Positions 26,212 through 37,435 are shown, counted from the first letter of the stretch. The stretch: 64,000 bases of DNA from Ampelomyces quisqualis (GCA_018398575.1 JAGTXZ010000021.1:2294001-2358000); one strand, 5' to 3'. Notes: generated by a model from the sequence alone, not told the origin. A program made the numbers and translations.

Positions 26212-28214
26212 AACCTATAGAGATATAAACGTTAAGGATACTTTAAGCTTAGCTACCTATATACACAAAGCCTAGTGTATAGCTAAAGATAATATAGAAA
26301 AGGCGTAGTAATAGATAGCTACTAAAGTAAACAAATATTAATAACTTATTAATTAGTTAGTAGGTAACAAGGCTTACATGTTAACCTAAAACCTATCTAT
26401 TACCTACCTAAGTTGTAAACTTACTAAATTATAGAAAAGCTTCTTTAAAATTTTAGAACAAGTTAGCTATTTATTCTAACTAAAACTACCTAAAGGTTCT
26501 AAGATTTATAACGTGTTTGCTCTAGACATTCTCTGCAAGAACTTTAATAATCCTCTACCTAGTTAGCTAAGCCTAAACTTATCTAGCATCCTAAATTAAG
26601 GTATTAAAGATTAGAAGGTAGAAGAGATCCTAGCTAGTAAGCTGTACTGCTCTATCCTAAAGTATTACGTAAAATAGGTAAGCTACAACCTTAATCTTAC
26701 CTAGTATAATATATTAAACTTTATAGAAGTACTATATATAATATAAGTATTCTCTAAACGCTATCTAAAAAAGCTAGAACCTCTATAAGTGTTAGCTTAA
26801 TAGATTATAGTATAGGAAAAAGAAGTTAAAGATCTTACAGTATTGTAAGATAATTATATTAGAGAAATTAAACTTAATATTATAATTACTACACTAGTAA
26901 GTAACAACTATTGATAATAGAAGTCTTACTCTTCTATTAGATCTAATAATAGACTATTATTACTACTAGTAGAATACTCTTAACTACCTAATTTACTAGG
27001 CGCAGATACTAACGCGCTACCTAGTTATTCTCTGTTATAGCTCTGCCTATTATAAGTACTACCTAACCTTCTTTTTACCTAATATACTCTTAATACTATT
27101 AAGATATCTACTAACTAGGTAACTATACTAGTTAACCTAGCTATGCTCTGCCTAAGTAACCTAACCTCCTTAGCTATCTTTCTAACTTCTCTAGCTAGCT
27201 TCTCTCTCTAGTAATAAGTACTAATAAGTAAGTTAGTAGTATTTATATTAGCTGCCTGTATAGTACTTACTTGCACTATAGTAGCTAACTAAAACGCTAC
27301 TGCCTAGACGTTAGCCTTCTACTCTAATACTACCTTATTAGACTTATCTTTACTTAAGGTAGTAAACCTATAGTTAAGAGCCTTAGAAAGGCTATTATAC
27401 TCTTAGCCTGTATATAAGAGAACTAGGTAACACTTCTTATTTAAGAGTGTATAATATACACACTTCTTAGATATATCTAAATAGAATCTAAACTTAATAT
27501 TAAAATAGCTGCAAGTAAAAGCTCTTGCAGCCTATAAGTAAATAACCTAATAGGCTAGAAAATAAGCTCTAAAAGAGACAGAAATAGGTATTATATATAT
27601 CTATAATAAAGTTAGCTAGTAATTAAATTAAGAAGAGATATAAATAGCTTTAGGTATATAAACGTTAGAGAGAAAGTATAAAGAAGTAGTATACCTAAGA
27701 GCTAGCCTTATATATATACTTAAGAAACTTTAGGTTAAGTTAAGATAATAAACGCGCTGCTGCGCTAAGTAAAATAATAATAAATAGCTATAATATATTA
27801 TTAGAAATTTAAAGTTAAAGTAAATAAGACTTTTAAAGAATTCTAGAAGGTGTCTAAAAGTATACTAATACAGATTTAATTAAGAGAAACTATAGATTTT
27901 AAGAAAAAGAGTAATATAACAAACATATATAAATATATATTACATCTAATACTTTATAAAAGCTTAGTAATAGCTTATATAAGAGGTTAGTAGAATAGTA
28001 CTAAACGCCTTTTAATAATACTCTAACTTAGTTACTATACCTACTATAAGTATAAGCCTATTGTATTAGATAAAAGATAAGTTTTTCTTATTTTTCTATA
28101 CAAGACCTATAGGTATATAGCTAATCTAGAATCTCTAATACAATACGCACTCCTATATGCCTCTAATACGTGTCTAATTCAATTCTAATAGCTATACCTA
28201 CCTGTGTTATTATA
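26212..28214 (+). mobile_element. 5'-truncated second copy of the Gypsy chromovirus
   Basis: From about 26,212 the sequence follows positions 23,785-25,803 of the complete element: the end of integrase, the chromodomain-like tail, the 3' non-coding region and a 3' LTR. Differences are overwhelmingly C-to-T and G-to-A, so this copy has gone further through RIP than the complete one. Gag, protease, RT and most of integrase are absent. Confidence 0.8.
27915..28214 (+). repeat. LTR of the truncated Gypsy copy
   Basis: About 300 bp aligned to the two 299-bp LTRs. The terminal TG and CA have both become TA, and the transcript-start hairpin is partly destroyed. The CCTATAGG and CACTCCTATATGCCTCTAATA blocks are still recognisable. 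Confidence 0.8.
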
Positions 28215-29488
28215 CTAAGTATAACTTTAAAAAGTTATAAAAGCTTAAAAAGTATAGTAAAATACTAAGTTTTAGATACTAAATAGTATAATAAAGTAGT
28301 ATACTATACGTAAGCTTAGTATATAAAGTAGTGTTTAATTTTAAAAATTATACTACAAATAGTGTACTTGTAAAGAAGTATATATACCTAATACTACTAC
28401 CTTTTAAAAAAAATTAGAAGTTACTAGTAGCTATTTATAAATAATCTTAAAGGCAAACAATATGTATAAGACATGTTAAGTAGTCTTAAAACCTAAAAAT
28501 ATACGTATTTTTATAGTTAGAAGGTGTAACTTTTGCCTATATATTCTAATTTGGCGCATCTAACTTAGTTGGCGCGTTCAAATCGGTAGGGCTAAGCTCC
28601 GCTTGGATCGTGGGGCGGGTACCACATGTTACATCTTGGCACGTCGCCGGTTTAGTCGTCCCCCGTCAGAGCGTCTGATATATGAGATAAGGCTAAGCAA
28701 GGACGACAGAGGTTCAGTTCTGGGATAGCCGAGCTACATGCTCGACAGGTCCGCAGAGGCGAATTTCTTCCTCTTCATGTACTAGTCTCGAAGTAACACG
28801 AAGGCAAATCCATGATTCCGGATATTGACTGCGGGGACCCATCCCCTGAACACGATGGCGCGTGTCGTGGGCACACCACGTTTTCGATGCTGCAACGCTG
28901 TGGCGTGTACCACTCGGAAAGCTAGCACAAATTTCGCTCGTCGCGTGCCCATGATCGTGGAAACGACAGGGGCTTCATGTATGTCAGACAGCCGCATACA
29001 GGGTATACGACAGAGGGATGACTAGTGCTCGGGATTGCTGTGGCGCAGTGCCTTGATATGGACCTCATGGCGGCTCCGGTGAACTGGATTGTATGATGTC
29101 AGGGCATTCTTGCCTTGCAACTTTCATGGCTGTCAGGCATCGGGGCCAGAATGATCTTTTGACATCGACGGCAAAGCAGCAGGAAGTAGAGCGCAATGCC
29201 TGATGATTGTGCAGCATGAACTTCGGGAAGCAGGTGAGATGAAGTTGATGCAGGGCTCATGATCTGCGAGACAGTTTCTGTTGTGCACTTCAACAACGTA
29301 ATCAGTGTGCTAGGTATGTAGAAACTAGGTTGGTGCAACCTGTCTTGAGTTCATGCTATCTATGAAACAACGATTGAGACTATGCTACAAATATTCTAAA
29401 GCTAATAGAATGCTGGAAATTCACTAAATGCTTGCACACTGTGGAGGTGCGATCCCAAGAGACATGTAGGAAAAAGAAGAACAGAAAT
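28215..29488. other. AT-rich to GC-balanced transition and intergenic DNA
   Basis: AT-rich, RIP-like sequence continues to about 28,550 and then changes abruptly to balanced composition (GGCGCATC, GGGGCGGGTACC). No gene is seen from 28,560 to 29,488; the overlapping short open frames on both strands here look like chance. The segment downstream of the secreted-protein gene probably includes its 3' untranslated region. Confidence 0.6.
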
Positions 29489-30703
29489 CTACCAGAAATG
29501 TCCACCAGCCTTCTTACAGGCACTGACAGATGTAGTCGGAGTAACAGTGGTGTATCTGGTGAACGTGGCGCCGAAAGTGATGACCTTGGTAGTTGTAGCA
29601 AAGCTCAACTTGAGCTGCGTTTTAACCGGGGTTGGCAGCGTAATAGTGTTGGTGTACAAGCCAGAGAAGACGGTTGCAGGAGGTAGTGTCGATGTAGTCG
29701 TCGCAGAGAGCAGCACAGTCTCAGTGGTGGTAGTGGCAGGAGCTAGGATCGTGGTGGTTGCGTTAATAGGTACATCGGCGGTCTTGGTGAGGGTAGGGGC
29801 ATCAGCAGCACGGCGCTCCAGCGGTGAAGCAGCCTCCCTGGCTTGCTCAGCGCGCCTTTGCTTCGCGGCTGCGACACGAGAACGAGCCCATTCGATGTCA
29901 ACTACACGATCGGCCTTGCGCACAAAGCGAAGCAGCTTGGGAATGGTGGTGGGTGTGACAAGTGCTGCAGGATGAATGAGTGTAGGCGAATATTTGCAAG
30001 GCTTGTCAGGACGACCCGGCCGGCCAGGAGTAGTACAGGTAGCAGTGACTGTCTGCGTGGTGATGGCAAAATTCTTGGTCAAGGACAGAGATGTCTTTGT
30101 CATGACTTTGGTAGACGTCGTGGTGACCGGTGCAGGTGTAATTGTCTTTGTCTCTTTGGCAGTTCCACTTGGGACCGTGATGGTCGAAAGGGGGCCAGTT
30201 GTGATGACATGCGTAAAGGTTGTGGTGGTGGTTTGGGTCGAAACGGGTGTGGAAGTGATTCTGAAGGTCACTGTTGGTGTGAAAGTGGTAGTGACCGGTG
30301 TTCCGACGGTGAGATACAAGTCTCTTTGCCACGCGAAAGGCTGGCCGTCGCCATTGTTACCGACCACAAGTAGGAGCCAATGTCCAGAGATCATGTTGTT
30401 CTTCTCGATCGGACATATCGACGTCTTCAGATCGTTGTCCGGATATGTGGGCATTCGGTCGCAAAGGTACTCAGTGGTGCTCACACCCTCGGGCTCTATG
30501 AGAACGACGTCGGATACGTCTTGATTGCATCCTTGGAAGTAGGACACGGAGCTGAACTTCTCCGTCAGGCCGGAGTTGATGAAGTAGTGGCCTTCGTCGA
30601 GAAAGTCGACACCATAGGAGTAACAGATGGACTTGGGGTCGGCCTTGACCACCGACAACAGGGCAGCTAGTGCCACGATGGGAGAAGAACGAGATAAAGT
30701 CAT
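29489..30703 (-). CDS. secreted Thr/Ser-rich protein of unknown function
   Basis: A single-exon gene of 404 codons. Residues 1-22 form a typical signal peptide: a short polar start, a hydrophobic ALAALLSVVKA core and a likely cut before DPKS. Residues about 23-135 form a compact region with several Cys (ICYSYG, QGCNQD, YLCDRM, SICPIE). Long Thr-rich, probably O-glycosylated stretches follow on both sides of a basic segment near residues 245-300 (RKADR, AKQRR, LERRAADA) that offers Kex2-like KR/RR cleavage sites. There is no C-terminal hydrophobic tail, so GPI anchoring is unlikely; the protein ends ACKKAGGHFW. The layout suggests a cell-wall or secreted protein, possibly processed. I do not recognise the family. 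The start is chosen because it places the signal peptide at the N-terminus. It is the first gene beside the RIP-affected block. Confidence 0.8.
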   Translation of the reverse strand: MTLSRSSPIVALAALLSVVKADPKSICYSYGVDFLDEGHYFINSGLTEKFSSVSYFQGCNQDVSDVVLIEPEGVSTTEYLCDRMPTYPDNDLKTSICPIEKNNMISGHWLLLVVGNNGDGQPFAWQRDLYLTVGTPVTTTFTPTVTFRITSTPVSTQTTTTTFTHVITTGPLSTITVPSGTAKETKTITPAPVTTTSTKVMTKTSLSLTKNFAITTQTVTATCTTPGRPGRPDKPCKYSPTLIHPAALVTPTTIPKLLRFVRKADRVVDIEWARSRVAAAKQRRAEQAREAASPLERRAADAPTLTKTADVPINATTTILAPATTTTETVLLSATTTSTLPPATVFSGLYTNTITLPTPVKTQLKLSFATTTKVITFGATFTRYTTVTPTTSVSACKKAGGHFW

Positions 30704-32868
30704 GATGGGATTAAAGTATAGCGAGCGATTGTAAAGGAAACACTGTGACTTGGCTCGCTCTGGCTGAGCTGGCAGGCAAGGACGGCGTGCTCTTTTGTAC
30801 CGACGTCTTTGCCCGCTTGGTACATATGTAGCTCATGGTTGTGGCTCCCAGGCTCAGCGTACTTGTGCCTCAGCCGCGGCCGGCGGTGAATCTTAGTGCA
30901 GCGGCTTAGACAGAGATGCAAATAGCTACATAGCGGTCTGTCTGTCAGTTCTCTGCTTCGGTCCAGCCCACACGGAAAACAAGCGGAGGCAGGTTCGCTG
31001 CGTGGCGGCAGCCCGTGTGGTAAGCGTCTTGTTAGCATCGTGTGTCGGCATCCTGTGGCCCACCCGTCGTCGCGTGAAGCATTCTGACACAGCAAGGTGG
31101 TTCTGCATATGGCAATCGGTGTGGGCGTGCACGCGCGGTGAAGTGTCGTCAAGCCACTCGGGTCGGCAAGTCGGGATGAAGGTGCATGGGCGCCCGTGCA
31201 CTGCGCTAGTTACCTAACGTTAGCGAACAACACCAACACGATGCATCCCATGCGCGTGCCGCCCATCTCACTCAATGACGGCGACGCTGCCACCGGCTTT
31301 GGCTTTCCACCCCAAGAATCGAGACTTGCACTACCCAGGCGCTGTTCAGCATGCATCGGATTCGAAGCCAATCTAGTCGTCACCGCGTTTTGTTCATGTC
31401 CTCGCGAGCTCGCGAGGAGCCCGGGGGCCGGCCCCCGATGTTCGCGGGTAATCCCACGAACCAGTATGCCAGACTGTTAGTTGCCGTTTGCCTGCATCGA
31501 GGCCGTAGCACGTCACGAGCCTCCTTCCGTTGCATTGGACGTGGCCTCGGTTCGCGCAGTGGAAGGCCTAACCTCAAGCCATTGTAACACGGCATCAGCT
31601 CTCAGGGTCGCGCCCAGCAGCACCAGAAAACGGAACTCTTGGAGGCGTCCGAGCTGACGGTGTCTGGAGAGATCGTATCGGGAGTGGCTGTTCTCTATAA
31701 GTATACAGCACATTGACCAACCAGACATCCTTCCAGAAGACAGCATAAGCGGCGAAGCGCGAGCTTGGATGCTGCCTTGGAATCCTTCGTGGGGCTCCAC
31801 TGGGTTTCGCATACCTGACTAATATTGCTCTGCAGAGCATAGCCTAGCGTTCACCTGCGCCACTTCAATTCTCGTGCTCGACTGCCCGTGCCTCTGATCT
31901 TTGTTTCCGCTGAAGTCCAGCTCCGAGCATGGTTGTCCTCCGGTCGTTTTCCGAACACTTTGGCCCAGGAACGAGCAGCGTGTGCCCTGCACTCGTTACC
32001 ACTATCACATTGCTTTGTGGACCCACTCCGAATGAGAACATCCCACTGCTGGATTTTCACACTTGGTGGCGCTTCCGCTAAATTCCATTACGCCAGTATT
32101 GAAGAGGTAGCCCTGGTACATGGTTCGACTTGAAGATAGCGTTCGTTGCATCTTGCATGTCGCAGGGTCCAGTATCTGTCACAATCTCCTATCCGATCCA
32201 CCTCCCTAGTACGTGACACATGCACGTGGTTCTTCTATGCTTGACCGGGCGGCCCAGACGGTCGTTGAGGGTGCAGGAGGCTCATTTCTGAGAGGCCACA
32301 ACTACCCGCCTCAACTGTACGTAATCTTGCACCCTTTGATACACGCTCCAGTCGCTGTCCTATGTCTAGGCTGCCAACCAACACGGGCTGATATGCAGCG
32401 GAGCTCAACTTGCCAAAGCAGCTAGACTTCCCGTACATCTGGAAATAGTCACAAGCCGTGTTGACATTTACCAGTTCTGCGTCGGTGATCAGTTAGATGC
32501 CATCCTGGCCAGGCACGGAGAGCTGCGGCCATGCAATCGCGGGATCGACAAAGTACAATGGTGCCTGGTCGGTATGATGGATTCTCTACTTTACGCCCTT
32601 ACGCGGTGTAAGCCAAGCCATGTCGGCTGAGGGTTGGCTCGTCCCTGAGGTATGCATCCCGCTAGCGGAGGCCACTTGCGCCGTACATTCCCACGCCATG
32701 CACTGCCAGCTCAGCCTTGGATAAATCAATATAAATCGCGACCCTTCGCCTGGTTTTGCACTGGTCGTTGGATTGATTATATTCAGAATACGTTCGTCAT
32801 CTATTGGCTCCGGCAGGCGTTCGCAATATATATCTACCAGACTTTCGTTCCATTGTCGTTTCGATATC
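30704..32868. other. 2.2-kb intergenic region between divergent genes
   Basis: It separates the start of the secreted-protein gene from the start of the laccase gene, so it should hold both promoters. Several 60-150 codon open frames occur on both strands, but none shows a recognisable domain, signal peptide or convincing splice pattern. I call no gene here. GC-rich pockets such as GAGCTCGCGAGGAGCCCGGG near 31,407 are unmutated. Confidence 0.5.
32730..32736 (+). promoter_or_regulatory. TATA box of the laccase gene
   Basis: TATAAAT lies 139 bp upstream of the laccase ATG, in an otherwise GC-balanced promoter. It would put transcription start near 32,760. Confidence 0.4.
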
Positions 32869-34984
32869 ATGTTACTTCATTCATTCACTTCATGGCTAGC
32901 TCTTGCGTCCGTCGCTTCTGCACTTCCCCGGGCTGAGCCTCCTACTCGTGTTCTCGTTCCCAAACAAGCCAGCTCCGCATCTCCAGTGCCGGATGGTGCA
33001 TGTACCAACTCAGCGCGAACGCGACAATGCTGGAGCAATGGATACAGTATTGCCACTGACTTCGACGCGAAGTCGCCTCCCGATGGAGTGGAGGTCACCG
33101 TGAGCCCATAACGAAGGTGTTTCAGCATGTCCAATCTTAACATGGTTGCAGTACAATCTAGAAATCTCGAATGTGACGAAACCAAACCCCGACGGCAGCG
33201 GTGGCGAGCGACCCATGATGTTGATCAACGGTATCTACCCGGGACCGCTAATTCGAGCGAAGTGGGGAGACACTATTATCGTTAATGTTCGTCACCTTCT
33301 TCCAAGGGTGTCCACTTCTCGTCACGTAAGACTTTCTAACAATATTCCCAGGTCAAAAACAACCTCCAACATAACGGCACAGGTATTCATTGGCACGGAC
33401 TCCGACAGCTCAACTCCTGTCAGCAAGATGGTGTGCCTGGTGTTAGCGAATGTAAGCAAGTTCTTAAATTGCAAATGAGGCATGCACTGATTCGATGCTT
33501 TTCGATCTGCAGGTCCCATTGCGCCAGGAAAGACGCGCCAATACAGGTTTAGGGCTACACAATTCGGCACAAGCTGGTACCAGTAAGTCAAGCCTCCGGG
33601 TCCCTATCGGTCGCGTCACATGATTGGAGACTCTTCGACCATTTCGACTACTACGCATTTGCTGACTATGTCGCTACTAGCTCTCACTGGTCTGCCCAGT
33701 ACGGTGATGGTGTACTCGGCCCAATAATTATCGATGGCCCTGCCACAACAAACTACGATGAGGATCTTGGTGCGCTGCCAATCACTGATTGGTACTACAC
33801 TCCGGCATTCACTCTCAACGAGAAAGCTCAACATGAGGGCGGTCCGCCCCCAATCCCAGATAACATCTTGGTCAATGGAACGCATATTAATGCAAAAGAC
33901 GGAGGGAAATACGCAAAGATGACCGTCGTCAAGGTCAGACTAATTCCCGTCATTACTCTCCATTTCTGACTCATGTTGATAGGGCAAGAAATACCGTATT
34001 CGCATCATCAATACCTCCGTTGACAGTAGCTTTTCAGTTTCGATGGACGGGCATCCATTCACAGTCATGACGGCAGATTTTGTGCCTATAAAGAAATGGA
34101 CCACTACTCAACTCACACTCGCTATTGGGCAACGGTACGACGTGGTTATCAGTGCCGATCAGGCCGTTGGCAACTATTGGTTCCGAGTTCAGCCTGGCAC
34201 GGGCTGCGGCCGCAACGCTATGATATCAACTGGAAAGACCCTTGGAGCCATCCTTCATTATGAGAGCGCCACTGACGCCAATCCTACGACCATGGGCGTC
34301 GCTATGAAGACTGCTTGTGAAGATGAATTATCGAGCAACCTGGTACCTTTCGTCCCCAACTCAGTCCCGAAAGACATCATCGGTAGCTCTACTCAGGGCA
34401 CAATCGACCTCAAGTCGCAGCTTCCCAACGGCACCAAGCCGTTCCGCTGGTTGATTGACAGCACACCGCACATCGTCGACTGGAACAACCCTACGCTTGA
34501 GACTATTCTTACCGGCTCGCAAAACTTTGGCGCGAACGCAAATGTTCATTCCATGCAAACAATCAACGGCTGGTACCTCTGGTGCATCCAAAGTACGGCT
34601 AATGTCAGGCTCGCTCACCCAATGCATCTTCACGGTCACGATTACTACATCCTCGACGCGAAAGCAAACGCGGTGTGGGACGGCTCAACCACCGGTCTGA
34701 ACTTTGACAACCCCACGCGTCGCGACACAGCTACTCTTCCAGCTGGTGGCTACATTCTCATGGCATTCCCGGCAGATAACCCAGGCATGTGGATCGCACA
34801 TTGCCACATTGCATGGCATGCTTCTCAGGGACTGAGCATGCAATTCGGCGAGCGTTACAGCGATCTCCAGAAGGGAAGTCTAGGCGATGTCAGTGCCTTC
34901 AAGAAGGGTTGCGACGAATGGGACGGATACTGGTATGAGGGCAATCCAGAAAAACCATATGAGCAGACCGACTCGGGTATTTGA
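32869..34984 (+). CDS. laccase (secreted multicopper oxidase)
   Basis: Copper enzyme oxidising phenolic substrates with reduction of O2 to water outside the cell. Predicted exons are 32,869-33,099, 33,152-33,286, 33,352-33,451, 33,513-33,582, 33,681-33,933 and 33,983-34,984, giving 596 residues. A signal peptide covers about residues 1-19 (LLHSFTSWLALASVASA). All four copper signatures are present: HWHG at 135-138, WYHSHW at 177-182, HPMHLHGHD from 475, and HCHIAWH at 536-542. The residue near the type-1 copper is Leu547. The C-terminus DSGI is the ascomycete laccase tail that plugs the trinuclear-site channel, so a mature enzyme is expected. Every exon join restores the conserved motif reading. 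The donor of intron 2 is GTTCGT, a weak site; the better-looking donor downstream would leave an intron of under 30 bp. Likely roles are pigment or melanin chemistry, lignin-derived phenols or detoxification; the sequence does not decide. Confidence 0.93.
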
Positions 34985-35616
34985 TGCGGCCTTGTTGTGT
35001 CGATTTTTCTCTATGTAAAATCTGGCGTTGGCACTGTTGTTTTACAATGGCCGTTGAAGGCGTCGGTATGGTTGATTATCCGCGAACCTCTTCACCTCTT
35101 TTCTTCACTTGTATGGCCATACTTGTATCACTATATTTGAACGGCTAGAATTACACATTCATCTTGATTTAATTGACCAAGCTTCATGTTGGGCTAATTT
35201 GGTATGTGTGAAGCAATGACTATGGCCCGAAGTCCTTACACGTTATGCGAAAAAAAAAGCATTAGCTTGCACGGCTCGACTGGATAGAGGTGCACAGCAT
35301 GTAAAGACAATTTTAAGTGGCACACGAACAAAAGACTGATCCACACCCTGTTGTTCATCGCTCGCAGTTCGTCCCAGTACACACCTAAGATTAAAACGAA
35401 GCTAAAAATTGCGCCAGCAATCGTCGCTCCCAATAATGCATCGCTCCTTCCTTGTCGAATGATCATCAACAAACATCGCATCGACCCTCGCCGTCATTTA
35501 AACCTTCTCCACCAGTCCCCGTTCACCACACCGTATCCTCCAAGACCGCCTCACACATCCTAAACGCTTGTCCCACCCTGCCAGTGACAACCACCTCTTC
35601 CCGACATACATCTCAA
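34985..35616. other. intergenic, convergent 3' ends
   Basis: This lies between the laccase stop and the stop of the small minus-strand gene. A minus-strand open frame at 35,236-35,481 could encode one hydrophobic segment, but it overlaps likely 3' untranslated sequence and has no other support. Confidence 0.5.
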
Positions 35617-36009
35617 TCAAACATGCCATTCCATCCCCTCCTCAATCCTCTTCTCTACTTCATCCATCAACCTCTCCAACGCATCCAACGCATTGCAATC
35701 ACTATGCACCTCGATAAACTCGTCCTGAAGCACCACGCCATACTCGTCTGCCAGCGAAATCGGGAGCCCCAGCTCAGCAACTGCGGTAGCGGCATATGTG
35801 CACCGGTGGACGGTCATGCGAATCGAGAAGGATTTGAGCGTGTGGGAGCTCGCGTGTCGGGCGTATGCGGCGGGGAGTTGGGCTGGAGTGGGTTAGCTCA
35901 GATATAGCAAGGTATGCGGGGCAAAGGGGATGGGGGACGGACTGAGGATGTGTGAGTGCAGGCGGGAGAAGTAGATTGCTTGGGAGCAGTGGGGGATGGA
36001 GTCGAGCAT
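35617..36009 (-). CDS. small hypothetical protein, two exons
   Basis: Exon 1 is 36,009-35,943, the intron is 35,942-35,883 (60 bp; donor GTCCGT, branch GCTAAC, acceptor CCAG), and exon 2 is 35,882-35,617. This gives 110 residues. The protein has no signal peptide. It is moderately helical, with a His/Ser-rich first third (CSQAIYFSRLHSHIL), a middle LPAAYARHASSHTLKSF segment, and an acidic amphipathic C-terminus (ALERLMDEVEKRIEEGMEWHV region). The start codon has A at -3. Coding is supported by the clean splice signals and by continuation of the frame upstream of the internal Met into plausible protein. I do not recognise the family. It might be a small complex subunit, but that is a guess. 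It is convergent with laccase. Confidence 0.6.
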
Positions 36010-36485
36010 GATTGTTTATTTGGGTTGTGAGTGGTGTTGGGCTTGTTTTGGTGATGGTTTGGAGTTGAAAAGGGCGGCTAAGAAGTATTGTAGCGCAGGT
36101 GCTGAAGGCGTGGTGACCTCGACATAAGCAGAGGTGTGGTGTGGTGATTGTGAAGTCGCGGTGAAGCAAAGAGGCCTGCAGTGTAGTGATAGCTATTGTC
36201 GCGCATGCTATTCGTGTACGTTGTTGAGCTTTGGATTTTGAAGATCTCAGTCAGAAAGATTGACCCGCACGCATCTTGATACGCTTTGCTTGCGACAGCT
36301 GGTGGCGAAGTATATGCAAAATCGACATGAATTGATGTAGAATAGACGCCCAAAATCATAGCGCACGGTAGCCTTAACACGATGAGATTATCAGAATTGT
36401 GCCTCAAGTTCTTCTTCATGAAACCCAGATTCTCAAACATCAGCCTCAAAAGCTCCACCGTGTTCTTCCAGTAGCCTGATTACCA
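36010..36485. other. intergenic, upstream of the small gene
   Basis: It contains the promoter of the minus-strand small gene (GT-rich on the + strand near 36,020-36,140) and the region just beyond the transporter relic. The open frame at 36,078-36,458 (-) has no recognisable content. Confidence 0.4.
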
Positions 36486-36844
36486 TCACTTTCCTCTGGC
36501 CGTAGCCGATTTCGAAAATGTCGGCGCAAATGCAATCTCCTCTCGGATCTTAGGACCTCGAAATGGAATCATATTAGCACCGGTACGAGAATACACCAAG
36601 TAACATAGCAGCCCATGTGCCACCCATGCCTTTCAGACATTTGAGGCGCGAGAAGTGGGAAAGCAGCTCTACAGAGATCTCAGAGGAGCGTACTCGCCGC
36701 GATAGCAAAAGCGGCAAACTAATCAATCGGTTAGCAAGAGTTGCAGGAGAGCATGGTGGAGCTTACCATCAAGTACGCGTCAATGAGGTAGTTGAGCGCT
36801 TGCAGGAAGATACCCAGAGGGTCAGAGCAGGTAAGAAGGCCAGA
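36486..36844 (-). pseudogene. remnant of an MFS (DHA1-type) drug transporter, C-terminal part
   Basis: On the minus strand, GIFLQALNYLIDAYLM (about 36,815-36,767) is a conserved segment of fungal DHA1 multidrug transporters. It is followed by a 48-bp intron (36,766-36,719; donor GTAAGC, branch GCTAAC, acceptor TTAG) and then FAAFAIAASTLL, matching the usual FAASAIAANT. An in-frame TGA at 36,682-36,680, probably from an Arg CGA, and frame changes break the next helices. The final PKIREEIAFAPTF segment ends at a natural stop at 36,486. Weak transporter-like similarity also appears at 37,287-37,078 (LYPLLQAGAHLVP, then WSFPWWV), suggesting that more of the gene lies upstream, separated by unrelated sequence. 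The gene cannot make a working transporter. Confidence 0.65.
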
Positions 36845-37435
36845 TAGCTTCAAGAGAACAGTCTGTATAGCGGTATCTTCAATGGAAGCTGGTAGTTTGT
36901 GAATATGTATCAGACGGTCTAGAAGAGGTGTCCCGGGCAGTGACGAGAAAGGTGACTGCCTGCCCTCCCTCTTATTCACCACATCCCACGGGGCGTCGTG
37001 ACTTGAGGTCAACTAAACTTTCTTGGATCCAACTGCCAGGTTACTACATTAAAGCCATGTAACTCGTTGCTAGCAAGCTAACAGATGCTGAACCAGGTAT
37101 TGCTGACCCACCATGGAAAGCTCCAGCCAGTGGCATGTATTAATGCACTGTCCAGACCCTCGATGAGTAGGGGCACTAGGTGTGCGCCGGCTTGAAGTAA
37201 TGGGTAAAGGATGTGATCACTCTTCACAACAGACAGCGGATGGTGCATATAGATCTTAGTAGTGGTGGTGGTCATGATTGTGATCATGGTTATACCACAA
37301 AGGAGTTGGTATGTCTACCAAGTCGTGTCCTTTCGTCTAGCAATCGCTCATAAAGACGTGAACCCGTAACCCATACCCTTAATCCATGCCAACCCGTCAT
37401 TCGTCGTTCATCATGAAGTCTCTTGCGTCCATCTT
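36845..37435. other. intergenic, with possible further transporter debris
   Basis: The minus-strand frames at 37,012-36,845 and 37,287-37,078 may be decayed upstream parts of the MFS gene; only the second shows weak likeness. The rest, next to the EF-1beta stop, is probably its 3' flank. Confidence 0.4.

Noticed and set aside
29547..30670. Several open frames on the + strand, up to 182 codons
   Set aside because: They are antisense to the secreted Thr-rich protein. The Thr codon runs (ACN) give Val/Gly-rich shadows without domains.
33287..33351. Use of the consensus donor CACGTAAGA for laccase intron 2
   Set aside because: The resulting intron would be under 30 bp and would insert 13 residues into a conserved copper-site segment.
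35236..35481. Minus-strand 81-codon frame with one hydrophobic segment
   Set aside because: It lies between convergent genes in probable 3' untranslated sequence, with no splice context or family resemblance.
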